Shown piece after piece: positions 20,083-28,797 of a stretch of DNA of 64,000 nucleotides. The translations under genes and the position numbers were made by a program. Source of the DNA: Candidatus Endobugula sertula (lineage in GTDB: Bacteria; Pseudomonadota; Gammaproteobacteria; Pseudomonadales; Cellvibrionaceae); contig MDLC01000006.1 in NCBI GenBank assembly GCA_001723645.1, positions 1 through 64,000 on the forward strand, given 5' to 3'. Under the pieces are notes generated by a model. It was given only the letters and a program-made list of their open reading frames with translations. It had not been told where the DNA came from and did no database searches. Within the stretch, counting starts at the first letter, position 1, and each line of letters begins with the position of its first letter.

Positions 20083-22848
20083 TTACAGCTTTTTCCAAAA
20101 GGCAATGTGGGCTGCTTCCCGTACCTCATTACTTTTCTCTACTTTCTCTTTGACAATCGCACTGCGCATATTATTGGCACTTGTCGGTTCAGGGCGCTCA
20201 GGTTTATTTATGCCGGCCCAAAAATGCTTCCATCCGCGTGTAACATCACTCAAAGCTTCACTGAAAAAACCATTATTGTCAGCCTCTGCTTCCCGCTGAC
20301 GTTGCTGTTTGATTTCCTCAAAGGCGTCATGGCTTGCCGCCCGCACTTTATTACTGCGCTCCAACTTTTCCCTGTTATCGGCACTGCGCAGTTGCTTCGG
20401 ATTCATCGACTCCGGGCGTTCAGGTCTATTCCTGTCAATCTTGGCATGATGCCAAGCGCGCTTGACCTCACTGACTAAACCACCCTCATCAAGTTCTTTT
20501 GCCATTTGACGGTCTCTCCTGGCACGCTCTCTCTGCCTTTGTTCACGCTCTTTCTGTTTTTGTTTTTCATACGCAGGCAATTGTTGCTTCAAATACTCAC
20601 TACGTGGCGGTCGAGACGTTGTCGGAATATCGCCTGTGGCGATGCCTTTGCTTTTCATATCCAGATAGCGAATTGGTCTGCGAAATGTCTGTCTTAAGAC
20701 TTTAGCCCCCTCACTAAAAACTTCACTAACACTTTCCACAGCAGCCTGAGCCTTGTCTTTGATAAAATCCGCACCACCCTCAAAGGCTTCCATAACCGTC
20801 AGCTCGTCATCTTCCGTATCTGAATCCGGATTCAGCCCTTTTTTATCAAAAAATCTCACTGGATTATTCCTAACCATCCGGTAAACATTCAAGCCATCTA
20901 CCGTACCCGCCGGGTCGGTATTCAGCCAGCGCCCCAGCCAGGGCTGATAATAGCGATAGCCGTAATAATATAAGCCGCTGCTATCTCGCTCTTTACCAGA
21001 ATAACGAATGGTTTTGTATTTCACCTCACGGGTGGATTTAGCCGTGCGTACCGCTGTGCCACCATAGGCGTAGTATTCTTCTTTGGTGAGGATATTGCCG
21101 CTATCGTCTAGCTCCAGATGGCTGGAACCCAAGTGATCATCCAGGCTATAGCGCCATTGCCGATTGGCAATCGCATCCGGTTCAGTGCCATCGAGCCAGT
21201 GTAACAGCCTGACTTGAGAACGCCCTGCTGCACCGATAGTGATCACTTCAAGATGTTCCGTCACCACCTGATTACTATGGGTACGGCGTAATTCAATACC
21301 CGGCAGATAGATGACATCCTGTTGCTGTAGCGTATTTCCGCCACTGGCCTGCGTCGTACCGGTTTTACGCACTCGCATACCGTCGGCGCCATAACTGTAG
21401 CTTTCTCTATCGTCATCTTCAGAGCTATCACGCGCTATCGTTGTTACCCGTTGTAACTGGTTAAGTCCATCCCACAATAAGCGTTGCCCCGTATCCAATT
21501 GTTGCTGGTTACCGCAGGCATCAAACGCCTCCTCAATATGGCCAACTGTGCGTGTGACAGTGGAAGTATCCAGTATGGCGTGGTTGCTATGAGCGGATAC
21601 CCGCAGGGTGCGAGTGTAATGATGGTTGTCGGCCTGGTGCTGTATCTGCGTGAGATTGCCACCTGCGTCATATTGATAATTGCGGGTGTAGGGCACGTAC
21701 TGCCCACTGTCAGGCGGCGGCACAATAGCAGCAGGGTTATCTATAACAGAGGACTGGCCTGGGTTTTCACGCCCGCTGGCGCTGATCAGTTGATACAGGG
21801 TATCGTATTGGTAGTGTCTTACCGCTGTCGCCTGCTGATTATTAAAATAACTGTCGACCTCAGCAGCGTTGGCCAATGCGGTGATATTACCCACTGGATC
21901 GTAGCTATAATGCCACTGTTGCAAGCGGGTGTTGCCTCTGGTTGTGGTCATACCGAGCAGGCGTTGGGTTTCCGGTTCGTAACTATAGTCGGTGACGATA
22001 TGATTGGCCGCCTGTTCCCGCAGTTTGCGCCCAGCGGCGTTATAACTTACTGCCGTGAGTACCGACTGCTCACTGTCACCATTGAGTGTCACCGAACTGG
22101 CCTTAAGGCGACCCATCACATCATAACTGCTGCGCTGCTGATGACCTTTGGTATCGGTTTGCTGCAATACTTGTCCATCTGCTGCATAGCGCCACCCAGT
22201 AGTATAGGTATCCCCTGTCAGAGCTTGCTGCCAGCCGTTAGCATCACTACCCTGCCAATCGCTATCGGTTTCAATTGGCAACAGTTGACGTTGTTGTTGC
22301 AACGGTGAACTCTCTAGCCCATAGCCCATGACGCTATAATCAAGTAAACCGGCGGTGTCATAATGTTTTGCCAGTTGGCCGCGCAAGTTTTTGCGACCAT
22401 CGTCGTTGATCTCACCACTATCGCCGTAACAGAATCGTTCACGGACAGCGCTGGTTTCACCCGCAAGTGTTTCACGTCGTTCTGTGTGTCTGCCTAGCAG
22501 GTCATAGTCATAATGTTGTTGTGTAGCGCGCGCATCCTGTTGCCATAGAGGCTTGCCTTCAATATCGTAAAACACATAGCTGCTGCCAGCATCAACACTA
22601 TCAGTACGTAAGGCTTTACCGCTCAGGTCATGCTGATATTGAAAATTACACGCTGTGTTATTGGTAAAAAAACGCGCATCGATTGTACTTGCCAAATGCC
22701 CCAGCGGGCTAAATGTATACCGTTCGATACGTTCATTCACCTCTTCTGCTATATCCTTACGCTGATAGCGCAGTGTACGAATAGCAGCCCTTCGATTGTC
22801 AACAACGCTAATCTCAGGTGTACCGGAGTGAAGCATAGTGGTTGGCAT
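20083..22848 (-). CDS. TcC toxin subunit (third C protein) with repeat-containing cargo
   Basis: TcC proteins form, with TcB, a hollow RHS-repeat shell around their own C-terminal toxin, which is cut off inside and injected through the TcA channel. Residues 1 to about 660 are RHS chassis, with many YD repeats ('HYDYDLLGRHTERRE', 'QQRSSYDVMGRLKASS') and the terminal RHS core 'LGRWLNTDPAGTVDGLNVY' whose aspartates drive self-cleavage. The remaining 255 or so residues are cargo: no similarity to a known enzyme, extremely Arg/Lys/Glu-rich, with two copies of a unit of about 60 residues. The chassis is almost identical to that of the next gene upstream. The ATG at 22848 follows 'AAGAGGACTGAATAC'. 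It is the last gene of the operon. Confidence 0.92.
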   Translation of the reverse strand: MPTTMLHSGTPEISVVDNRRAAIRTLRYQRKDIAEEVNERIERYTFSPLGHLASTIDARFFTNNTACNFQYQHDLSGKALRTDSVDAGSSYVFYDIEGKPLWQQDARATQQHYDYDLLGRHTERRETLAGETSAVRERFCYGDSGEINDDGRKNLRGQLAKHYDTAGLLDYSVMGYGLESSPLQQQRQLLPIETDSDWQGSDANGWQQALTGDTYTTGWRYAADGQVLQQTDTKGHQQRSSYDVMGRLKASSVTLNGDSEQSVLTAVSYNAAGRKLREQAANHIVTDYSYEPETQRLLGMTTTRGNTRLQQWHYSYDPVGNITALANAAEVDSYFNNQQATAVRHYQYDTLYQLISASGRENPGQSSVIDNPAAIVPPPDSGQYVPYTRNYQYDAGGNLTQIQHQADNHHYTRTLRVSAHSNHAILDTSTVTRTVGHIEEAFDACGNQQQLDTGQRLLWDGLNQLQRVTTIARDSSEDDDRESYSYGADGMRVRKTGTTQASGGNTLQQQDVIYLPGIELRRTHSNQVVTEHLEVITIGAAGRSQVRLLHWLDGTEPDAIANRQWRYSLDDHLGSSHLELDDSGNILTKEEYYAYGGTAVRTAKSTREVKYKTIRYSGKERDSSGLYYYGYRYYQPWLGRWLNTDPAGTVDGLNVYRMVRNNPVRFFDKKGLNPDSDTEDDELTVMEAFEGGADFIKDKAQAAVESVSEVFSEGAKVLRQTFRRPIRYLDMKSKGIATGDIPTTSRPPRSEYLKQQLPAYEKQKQKEREQRQRERARRDRQMAKELDEGGLVSEVKRAWHHAKIDRNRPERPESMNPKQLRSADNREKLERSNKVRAASHDAFEEIKQQRQREAEADNNGFFSEALSDVTRGWKHFWAGINKPERPEPTSANNMRSAIVKEKVEKSNEVREAAHIAFWKKL
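20086..20490 (-). repeat. Tandem repeat encoding two cargo units of the third TcC protein
   Basis: Residues 787-846 and 858-921 align: 'GGLVSEVKRAWHHA' with 'FFSEALSDVTRGWKHFW', 'NRPERPESMN' with 'NKPERPEPTS', 'QLRSADNREKLERSNKVRAA' with 'NMRSAIVKEKVEKSNEVREA', and 'SHDAFEEI' with 'HIAFWKKL'. A Gln/Arg/Glu-rich linker precedes each unit. A weaker third copy may lie before residue 770. The nucleotide sequences have diverged, so the duplication is not recent. Confidence 0.8.
20933..22640 (-). repeat. Near-identical TcC chassis segment, copy in the third C gene
   Basis: This segment matches 23798-25505 at a constant offset of 2865 bp without a single insertion or deletion. By eye I find only about five base differences, for example near 21070, 21165-21180 and 21790. 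Outside it, the first 70 or so codons and the last 15-20 chassis codons of the two genes differ clearly. Confidence 0.85.
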
Positions 22849-22911
22849 GTATTCAGTCCTCTTATCTTTAACCTAAATGACTGTCTTATCGTTCTCCAGC
22901 CATATACCCAT

Positions 22912-25713
22912 TTAGTTGTCTATATAGTCAAATTTCACATTTCGATTAACCTCGAAGTGGGCTGCAATGCCAATATGACCTGGCCCGAAATGTTTTGATG
23001 CATATCCTGCCGGATAACCAATTCTATAAGCGTCTTCCTTAAGTGCGTTAAGCCTACTTTCTGCTTTCTTTACTCCCATACGCATCTTAATAATCGCCAA
23101 AGCAGGCGAGCTTTCGTCAATGGTATTTACTGTATCTGCTAACATTTTGATTCTATCCGCAGCAGTGTGTGCGTCATGATAAGCTTGTTTTGCCAGTGTC
23201 TGTCTATCATAAATAAGCTTTGACGCTTTAGTCAGGTTCTTTGTGACATAGTTGCCAGAACGCGATGCACTACTCGCATCTGTCACTGCATATGGAAAAC
23301 TATTACCTGTGGCTATTGCAAACCCGTAATCCGCCACAGGAGCAGAATAACGACCAAGGACAGGTTTACCTTTTGGCTTCTTACTTGTCTCCAAGGTATG
23401 GGATAAATCTGTACCTACAGCCTTATCTGCAACCTTATTAAGAGCACGATTGGTTAGATCTCCTGTTACTGTTCCAGATAACCCTGCAAGCATGGCGGGC
23501 GCCACAGCAATTGGAGGAACAAGCATTCCTGCGGCATAGTTTATTGGTCCCGCCAGACTGCTAATAGCTATATTCAACCCTGCCGTTGCCACTATTCTTT
23601 GATCACTTTTATTCAGATTTTCCCTAACCACTTTAGCTGAACGGGAAATATGCTTAATTTCTCTAGTCATGCCTTTTACATCATCTTTGCTGGGACTTGT
23701 CCCATCTCCATCCGATAAGGTTAAAGGGTTATTGCGTACCATGCGATACAGGTTAAGACCATCTACCGTACCCGCAGGATCGGTGTTCAACCAGCGCCCC
23801 AGCCAGGGCTGATAATAGCGATAGCCGTAATAATATAAGCCGCTGCTATCTCGCTCTTTACCAGAATAACGAATGGTTTTGTATTTCACCTCACGGGTGG
23901 ATTTAGCCGTGCGTACCGCTGTGCCACCATAGGCATAGTATTCTTCTTTGGTGAGGATATTGCCGCTATCGTCTAGCTCCAGATGGCTGGAACCCAAGTG
24001 ATCATCCAGGCTATAGCGCCATTGCCGATTGGCAATCGCATCCGGTTCAGTGCCATCAAGCCAGTGCAACAGCCTGACTTGAGAACGCCCTGCTGCACCG
24101 ATAGTGATCACTTCAAGATGTTCCGTCACCACCTGATTACTATGGGTACGGCGTAATTCAATACCCGGCAGATAGATGACATCCTGTTGCTGTAGCGTAT
24201 TTCCGCCACTGGCCTGCGTCGTACCGGTTTTACGCACTCGCATACCGTCGGCGCCATAACTGTAGCTTTCTCTATCGTCATCTTCAGAGCTATCACGCGC
24301 TATCGTTGTTACCCGTTGTAACTGGTTAAGTCCATCCCACAATAAGCGTTGCCCCGTATCCAATTGTTGCTGGTTACCGCAGGCATCAAACGCCTCCTCA
24401 ATATGGCCAACTGTGCGTGTGACAGTGGAAGTATCCAGTATGGCGTGGTTGCTATGAGCGGATACCCGCAGGGTGCGAGTGTAATGATGGTTGTCGGCCT
24501 GGTGCTGTATCTGCGTGAGATTGCCACCTGCGTCATATTGATAATTGCGGGTGTAGGGCACGTACTGCCCACTGTCAGGCGGCGGCACAATAGCAGCAGG
24601 GTTATCTATAACAGAGGACTGGCCTGGGTTTTCACGCCCGCTGGCGCTGATCAGTTGATATAGGGTATCGTATTGGTAGTGTCTTACCGCTGTCGCCTGC
24701 TGATTATTAAAATAACTGTCGACCTCAGCAGCGTTGGCCAATGCGGTGATATTACCCACTGGATCGTAGCTATAATGCCACTGTTGCAAGCGGGTGTTGC
24801 CTCTGGTTGTGGTCATACCGAGCAGGCGTTGGGTTTCCGGTTCGTAACTATAGTCGGTGACGATATGATTGGCCGCCTGTTCCCGCAGTTTGCGCCCAGC
24901 GGCGTTATAACTTACTGCCGTGAGTACCGACTGCTCACTGTCACCATTGAGTGTCACCGAACTGGCCTTAAGGCGACCCATCACATCATAACTGCTGCGC
25001 TGCTGATGACCTTTGGTATCGGTTTGCTGCAATACTTGTCCATCTGCTGCATAGCGCCACCCAGTAGTATAGGTATCCCCTGTCAGAGCTTGCTGCCAGC
25101 CGTTAGCATCACTACCCTGCCAATCGCTATCGGTTTCAATTGGCAACAGTTGACGTTGTTGTTGCAACGGTGAACTCTCTAGCCCATAGCCCATGACGCT
25201 ATAATCAAGTAAACCGGCGGTGTCATAATGTTTTGCCAGTTGGCCGCGCAAGTTTTTGCGACCATCGTCGTTGATCTCACCACTATCGCCGTAACAAAAT
25301 CGTTCACGGACAGCGCTGGTTTCACCCGCAAGTGTTTCACGTCGTTCTGTGTGTCTGCCTAGCAGGTCATAGTCATAATGTTGTTGTGTAGCGCGCGCAT
25401 CCTGTTGCCATAGAGGCTTGCCTTCAATATCGTAAAACACATAGCTGCTGCCAGCATCAACACTATCAGTGCGTAAGGCTTTGCCGTTCAGGGCATAGTG
25501 ATATTGAAAATTACACGCTGTGTTATTGGTAAAAAAACGCGCGTCGGTGGTGCTTGTCAAATGCCCCAGCGAACTAAATGTATGCCATTCGATGCGTTCA
25601 TTCACCTCTTCTGCTATATCCTTACGCTGATAGCGTAGTGTACGAATGGCAGCCTTTCGATTGTCAAGAACGCTAATCTCGGGCGTATCGGAGTGAAGCG
25701 TAGTGGTTGGCAT
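22912..25713 (-). CDS. TcC toxin subunit (second C protein) with unknown hydrophobic-stretch cargo
   Basis: This is a 933-residue RHS-type C subunit. The chassis (to about residue 662) carries YD repeats and ends in 'LGRWLNTDPAGTVDGLNLY', the aspartyl self-cleavage core. The cargo of about 270 residues starts after 'RMVRNNP'. It has a helical Lys-rich beginning, a hydrophobic and small-residue-rich region at about 705-750 ('AGLNIAISSLAGPINYAAGM', 'LVPPIAVAPAMLAGLSG'), a helical middle with 'KMRMGVKKAESRLNALKEDA', and a Gly/His-rich end ('SKHFGPGHIGIAAHFEVN'). I recognise no enzyme family. The cargo could act on membranes, or the hydrophobic part could be a buried helical hairpin. The gene lies 96 bp after the first C gene and 63 bp before the third. 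Confidence 0.92.
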   Translation of the reverse strand: MPTTTLHSDTPEISVLDNRKAAIRTLRYQRKDIAEEVNERIEWHTFSSLGHLTSTTDARFFTNNTACNFQYHYALNGKALRTDSVDAGSSYVFYDIEGKPLWQQDARATQQHYDYDLLGRHTERRETLAGETSAVRERFCYGDSGEINDDGRKNLRGQLAKHYDTAGLLDYSVMGYGLESSPLQQQRQLLPIETDSDWQGSDANGWQQALTGDTYTTGWRYAADGQVLQQTDTKGHQQRSSYDVMGRLKASSVTLNGDSEQSVLTAVSYNAAGRKLREQAANHIVTDYSYEPETQRLLGMTTTRGNTRLQQWHYSYDPVGNITALANAAEVDSYFNNQQATAVRHYQYDTLYQLISASGRENPGQSSVIDNPAAIVPPPDSGQYVPYTRNYQYDAGGNLTQIQHQADNHHYTRTLRVSAHSNHAILDTSTVTRTVGHIEEAFDACGNQQQLDTGQRLLWDGLNQLQRVTTIARDSSEDDDRESYSYGADGMRVRKTGTTQASGGNTLQQQDVIYLPGIELRRTHSNQVVTEHLEVITIGAAGRSQVRLLHWLDGTEPDAIANRQWRYSLDDHLGSSHLELDDSGNILTKEEYYAYGGTAVRTAKSTREVKYKTIRYSGKERDSSGLYYYGYRYYQPWLGRWLNTDPAGTVDGLNLYRMVRNNPLTLSDGDGTSPSKDDVKGMTREIKHISRSAKVVRENLNKSDQRIVATAGLNIAISSLAGPINYAAGMLVPPIAVAPAMLAGLSGTVTGDLTNRALNKVADKAVGTDLSHTLETSKKPKGKPVLGRYSAPVADYGFAIATGNSFPYAVTDASSASRSGNYVTKNLTKASKLIYDRQTLAKQAYHDAHTAADRIKMLADTVNTIDESSPALAIIKMRMGVKKAESRLNALKEDAYRIGYPAGYASKHFGPGHIGIAAHFEVNRNVKFDYIDN
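23798..25505 (-). repeat. Near-identical TcC chassis segment, copy in the second C gene
   Basis: This is the partner of 20933-22640, with the offset constant at 2865 bp. The upstream 25 bases including the ribosome-binding site are also alike (AAGAGGGCTGAATACATG against AAGAGGACTGAATACATG), while codons 25-70 are more diverged than the middle. Confidence 0.85.
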
Positions 25714-25809
25714 GTATTCAGCCCTCTTATCTTTAGTAGCCTAGTAAGAATAACCATTGTCCGTCCCTGAACGGTTAACGTACAGGGAACGTGATCGGCC
25801 CATTTTTAT

Positions 25810-28797
25810 CTATTTGTGATAGGAATAGATTTTTTTTAACTCATTTTCATTTGTAGTAATATTAGTACTATTCATCAGTGTTGCTGTAGGAACAGCTTTT
25901 AGCGTTGTTGCCGAAGCACCAGTAAACTGGCCTGCTTTTTGATGGCCAAACTCAACACCTGGCTGCCCTGAAACATAACTGCCAGCCCCCAGGCTAGCTC
26001 CCAAGGTATCACCACATTGTTTACACACCTGATTGGGAAAACTGGCTAACATAAACAGCATATTCTGTTTACTTTGCAGATTGACTGCTGTTGTGCTTCT
26101 TGCTTCTGCATGTAAGGTAATCGCCGCTGCTTCAGAATGATAGGTCTGTTCGGGTCGGGCAGCTTTACCTGCAGCTGTTGCATTCTGGATAGACGGGGCA
26201 TAGAGGAATTGTTTGTCAGCCTGTGTTGCTTTTAACCCAACACCTGAAGAACCTTGCGCATAAGATGCATCATCAAAACTAAAAGCACTGGTAGTGGTAT
26301 CAAAGCTTACCTGACCCAGGTCGCTTAATACCAAATTGGTGGGCATATCCTTATCATTACTATTTTTTGTTGTATTCTGAAGCATACCGGCACTTGTGTT
26401 GTAAACAGCTACAAAGCTTGTTTCATCTACCGAACCAGAATTAAGAGCCTCGCTGGTTGCTAATGAGTGCATACGCCAACTATGTACTTGAGGAGGGTTA
26501 GGGGGAGAACCACCTTCAACATAACTTCCCGATACAGAACCACGCCTGGAACGCATAAGCTTACCACTCACTGTTCCCCATGTCTGGGTAACTCCAGTAT
26601 CGACAAGGCCTGTATCTGTCGCATAGGTTGTAAAGTCTGCTGTGCTCATCGAAGAGAATTTATGGTATTTTGGTCCTGTTGCTGTACCTTTTTGCAATGG
26701 TTGCCCTGCTATAAAAGCAGTGTGAGCAAATTTGTGTTTCTTTAAAACTGGCCCAGATTGGGCTGGATTCTTGCGTTTTCCTGTAAGCCCCTGTTCATCA
26801 ACGCTATTAATTGGGTTATTGGCAACAAAAACATAACTATCTAAGTCACCAGCGGGATCGACACTCATCCAGCGTCCCAACCAAGGCTGATAGTAACGAT
26901 GTCCATAATAATACAGCCCGCTGTTATCTCTTTCCTTCGCTGAATAACGCAGGACCTTGTATTTCACTTCACTGGCTGAACTCGCCATACGCAATGCTGT
27001 ACCACCATAAGGGTAGTATTCTTCTTTGGTAAGAATATTGGCATCAGCATCCAACTCCAGTTGACTGGAATCTAACAAATCGTCAATGCTGTAACGCAAT
27101 TGCTGATTGTTGATATCTGTCGGGCCGGTATTGTCCACCCAATTAAGCATGCGCACCTGAGAGCGACCTGCCGCACCCACAATGATGACTTCGAGATTTT
27201 CTGTGATCGTACTATCAGTGCTGCTACGACGTAACTCCAGCCCCGGCAAATAAATTACATCCTGTTGGCGGCGTGTACTATCACCACTTGCCTGGGTGAT
27301 TTGCGTCTTGCGTACACGCATGCCATCACCACCATAATGATAACTTTCTCTGTCATCGTTGGCCGGATCACCAGTACGCGCTATCATCGTTAGCCGCTGT
27401 AATTGATTGAGCCCGTTCCAGGCTAGAGTTTGTCCAGTCTCCAGCTGCTGCTGATTGCCACAGGCATCAAAATAATTGTCTATATCACTCACGGTATGGG
27501 TCATGCTGTCGTTATCCAGCACCCCATGATTACTATTGTCTGATACCAATATCTTACGAGTGTAGTTATTATTGTCGGCCCGATGTTGTATCTGTGTTAG
27601 ATTGCCACCAAGGTCATATATATAATTGCGGGTGTAGGTAACACAGTTGTTGGTATCAATAGGGGTTTCTGCTTCTGGGTCATCTATGGCAGATTGTTGC
27701 GTAGCATTCTGCCGCCCAATCGCACTGATTAATTGGTAGAGGGTATCGTATTGGTAGCTTTTATCTGGACTAACTCGCTGGTTTCTAAAATATGTCTGAG
27801 TTTCCGCATCATTATACAACGCGGTAACATTGCCTACGGGATCGTAGTCATAACGCAATTGCTGTAATAGAGTGCCATCGCTTTTAGCAGTGGTGATCTG
27901 AATTAAACGCCGGGTTTCGGGTTCATAAGCATAGTCAGTGATGACGCCATTGGCGGCCTTTTCTTGCAGTCGCTGTCCGCCAGCCGTATGCTTGATTGCT
28001 GTCAATACTGGCTGTTCTGTACCACCATTGGCAGTTACCCAGCTGGCTTTTATACGGCCTGCCACATCATAGGCAGTACGCTGTTGATGCCCTTTGGCAT
28101 CACGTTGAGTGAGCCGTTGACCATCTGCCGCATATTGCCATTGCGTGATATAGGTATCTGTTTCCAGCACCTGCTGCCATGCCAACGCATCTGTCCCTTG
28201 CCAGTGACTGCCTACCTCCACAGGTAACAATTGGCGCCGCTGTTCCAGTGGCGCACCGCCGAGACTATAGCCTTGGGGCGTTTGATCCAATAAACCTGCG
28301 GTATCGTAATGTTGTGCCAATCGACCGCGTAGATTTTTGTGACTATTGTCATCAATATCAAGACTGTCCCCGTACAGCAGCCTTTCGCGCACCGCTTCTG
28401 TTCCATCTACCAGTGTTTCCCGACGGGTACTGAGCCTGCCCAACAAGTCATAGTCATAATCTTGTTGCGTCTTACGGGCATCGCGTTGCCATAAGAGGCG
28501 ACCTTCAATATCATAAAACACATGTCTGGCACCAGCATCAACACTGTCGATGCATAACCCTTTGGCACTCAGTGAAGAGTGGTACTGGACGTTAGGCTTG
28601 CCACCTGCTTTAAAGAAGCGTGGGTCAATAGTACTGGTTTGTTGACCCAACGCATTAAACTGGTGACGGGTAATCTGTTCATCAATATTATCTGTAACCT
28701 GAGTCCGGTGATAGCGTAATTGACGCAGGGTTTCTGCACGTTGACCAATAATGGTGATTTCCGGTGTGCCATGATCAAGGTTTGCAGAAAGATTCAT
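25810..28797 (-). CDS. TcC toxin subunit (first C protein) with deaminase-like cargo
   Basis: This 995-residue C subunit has the most diverged chassis of the three, ending in 'LGRWMSVDPAGDLDSYVFVA' near residue 650. The cargo of about 330 residues contains His887-Ser-Glu889 in 'YHSEAAAITLHAE' and, 36 residues later, 'CKQC' at 925-928. An H/C-x-E followed by CxxC is the zinc and proton-relay arrangement of the cytidine-deaminase-like fold found in YwqJ-type polymorphic toxins. I recall that one YenTc C protein has been likened to this family. A nucleic-acid or nucleotide deaminase is therefore a reasonable inference. The ATG overlaps the TcB stop as ATGA, and 'GGAGGTG' lies just upstream inside TcB, so B and C1 are translationally coupled. 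Confidence 0.93.
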   Translation of the reverse strand: MNLSANLDHGTPEITIIGQRAETLRQLRYHRTQVTDNIDEQITRHQFNALGQQTSTIDPRFFKAGGKPNVQYHSSLSAKGLCIDSVDAGARHVFYDIEGRLLWQRDARKTQQDYDYDLLGRLSTRRETLVDGTEAVRERLLYGDSLDIDDNSHKNLRGRLAQHYDTAGLLDQTPQGYSLGGAPLEQRRQLLPVEVGSHWQGTDALAWQQVLETDTYITQWQYAADGQRLTQRDAKGHQQRTAYDVAGRIKASWVTANGGTEQPVLTAIKHTAGGQRLQEKAANGVITDYAYEPETRRLIQITTAKSDGTLLQQLRYDYDPVGNVTALYNDAETQTYFRNQRVSPDKSYQYDTLYQLISAIGRQNATQQSAIDDPEAETPIDTNNCVTYTRNYIYDLGGNLTQIQHRADNNNYTRKILVSDNSNHGVLDNDSMTHTVSDIDNYFDACGNQQQLETGQTLAWNGLNQLQRLTMIARTGDPANDDRESYHYGGDGMRVRKTQITQASGDSTRRQQDVIYLPGLELRRSSTDSTITENLEVIIVGAAGRSQVRMLNWVDNTGPTDINNQQLRYSIDDLLDSSQLELDADANILTKEEYYPYGGTALRMASSASEVKYKVLRYSAKERDNSGLYYYGHRYYQPWLGRWMSVDPAGDLDSYVFVANNPINSVDEQGLTGKRKNPAQSGPVLKKHKFAHTAFIAGQPLQKGTATGPKYHKFSSMSTADFTTYATDTGLVDTGVTQTWGTVSGKLMRSRRGSVSGSYVEGGSPPNPPQVHSWRMHSLATSEALNSGSVDETSFVAVYNTSAGMLQNTTKNSNDKDMPTNLVLSDLGQVSFDTTTSAFSFDDASYAQGSSGVGLKATQADKQFLYAPSIQNATAAGKAARPEQTYHSEAAAITLHAEARSTTAVNLQSKQNMLFMLASFPNQVCKQCGDTLGASLGAGSYVSGQPGVEFGHQKAGQFTGASATTLKAVPTATLMNSTNITTNENELKKIYSYHK

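Noticed and set aside
21484..22308. Long open frame (274 codons) on the plus strand inside the third TcC gene, also present in part at 24349-25173
   Set aside because: It lies antisense to the RHS chassis, has no ribosome-binding site or recognisable motif, and recurs only because the chassis is duplicated.
25763..25790. Hairpin between the first and second TcC genes (CCCTGAACG / CGTACAGGG)
   Set aside because: No T run follows on the transcribed strand, so I cannot support a terminator; it may only be a chance stem.
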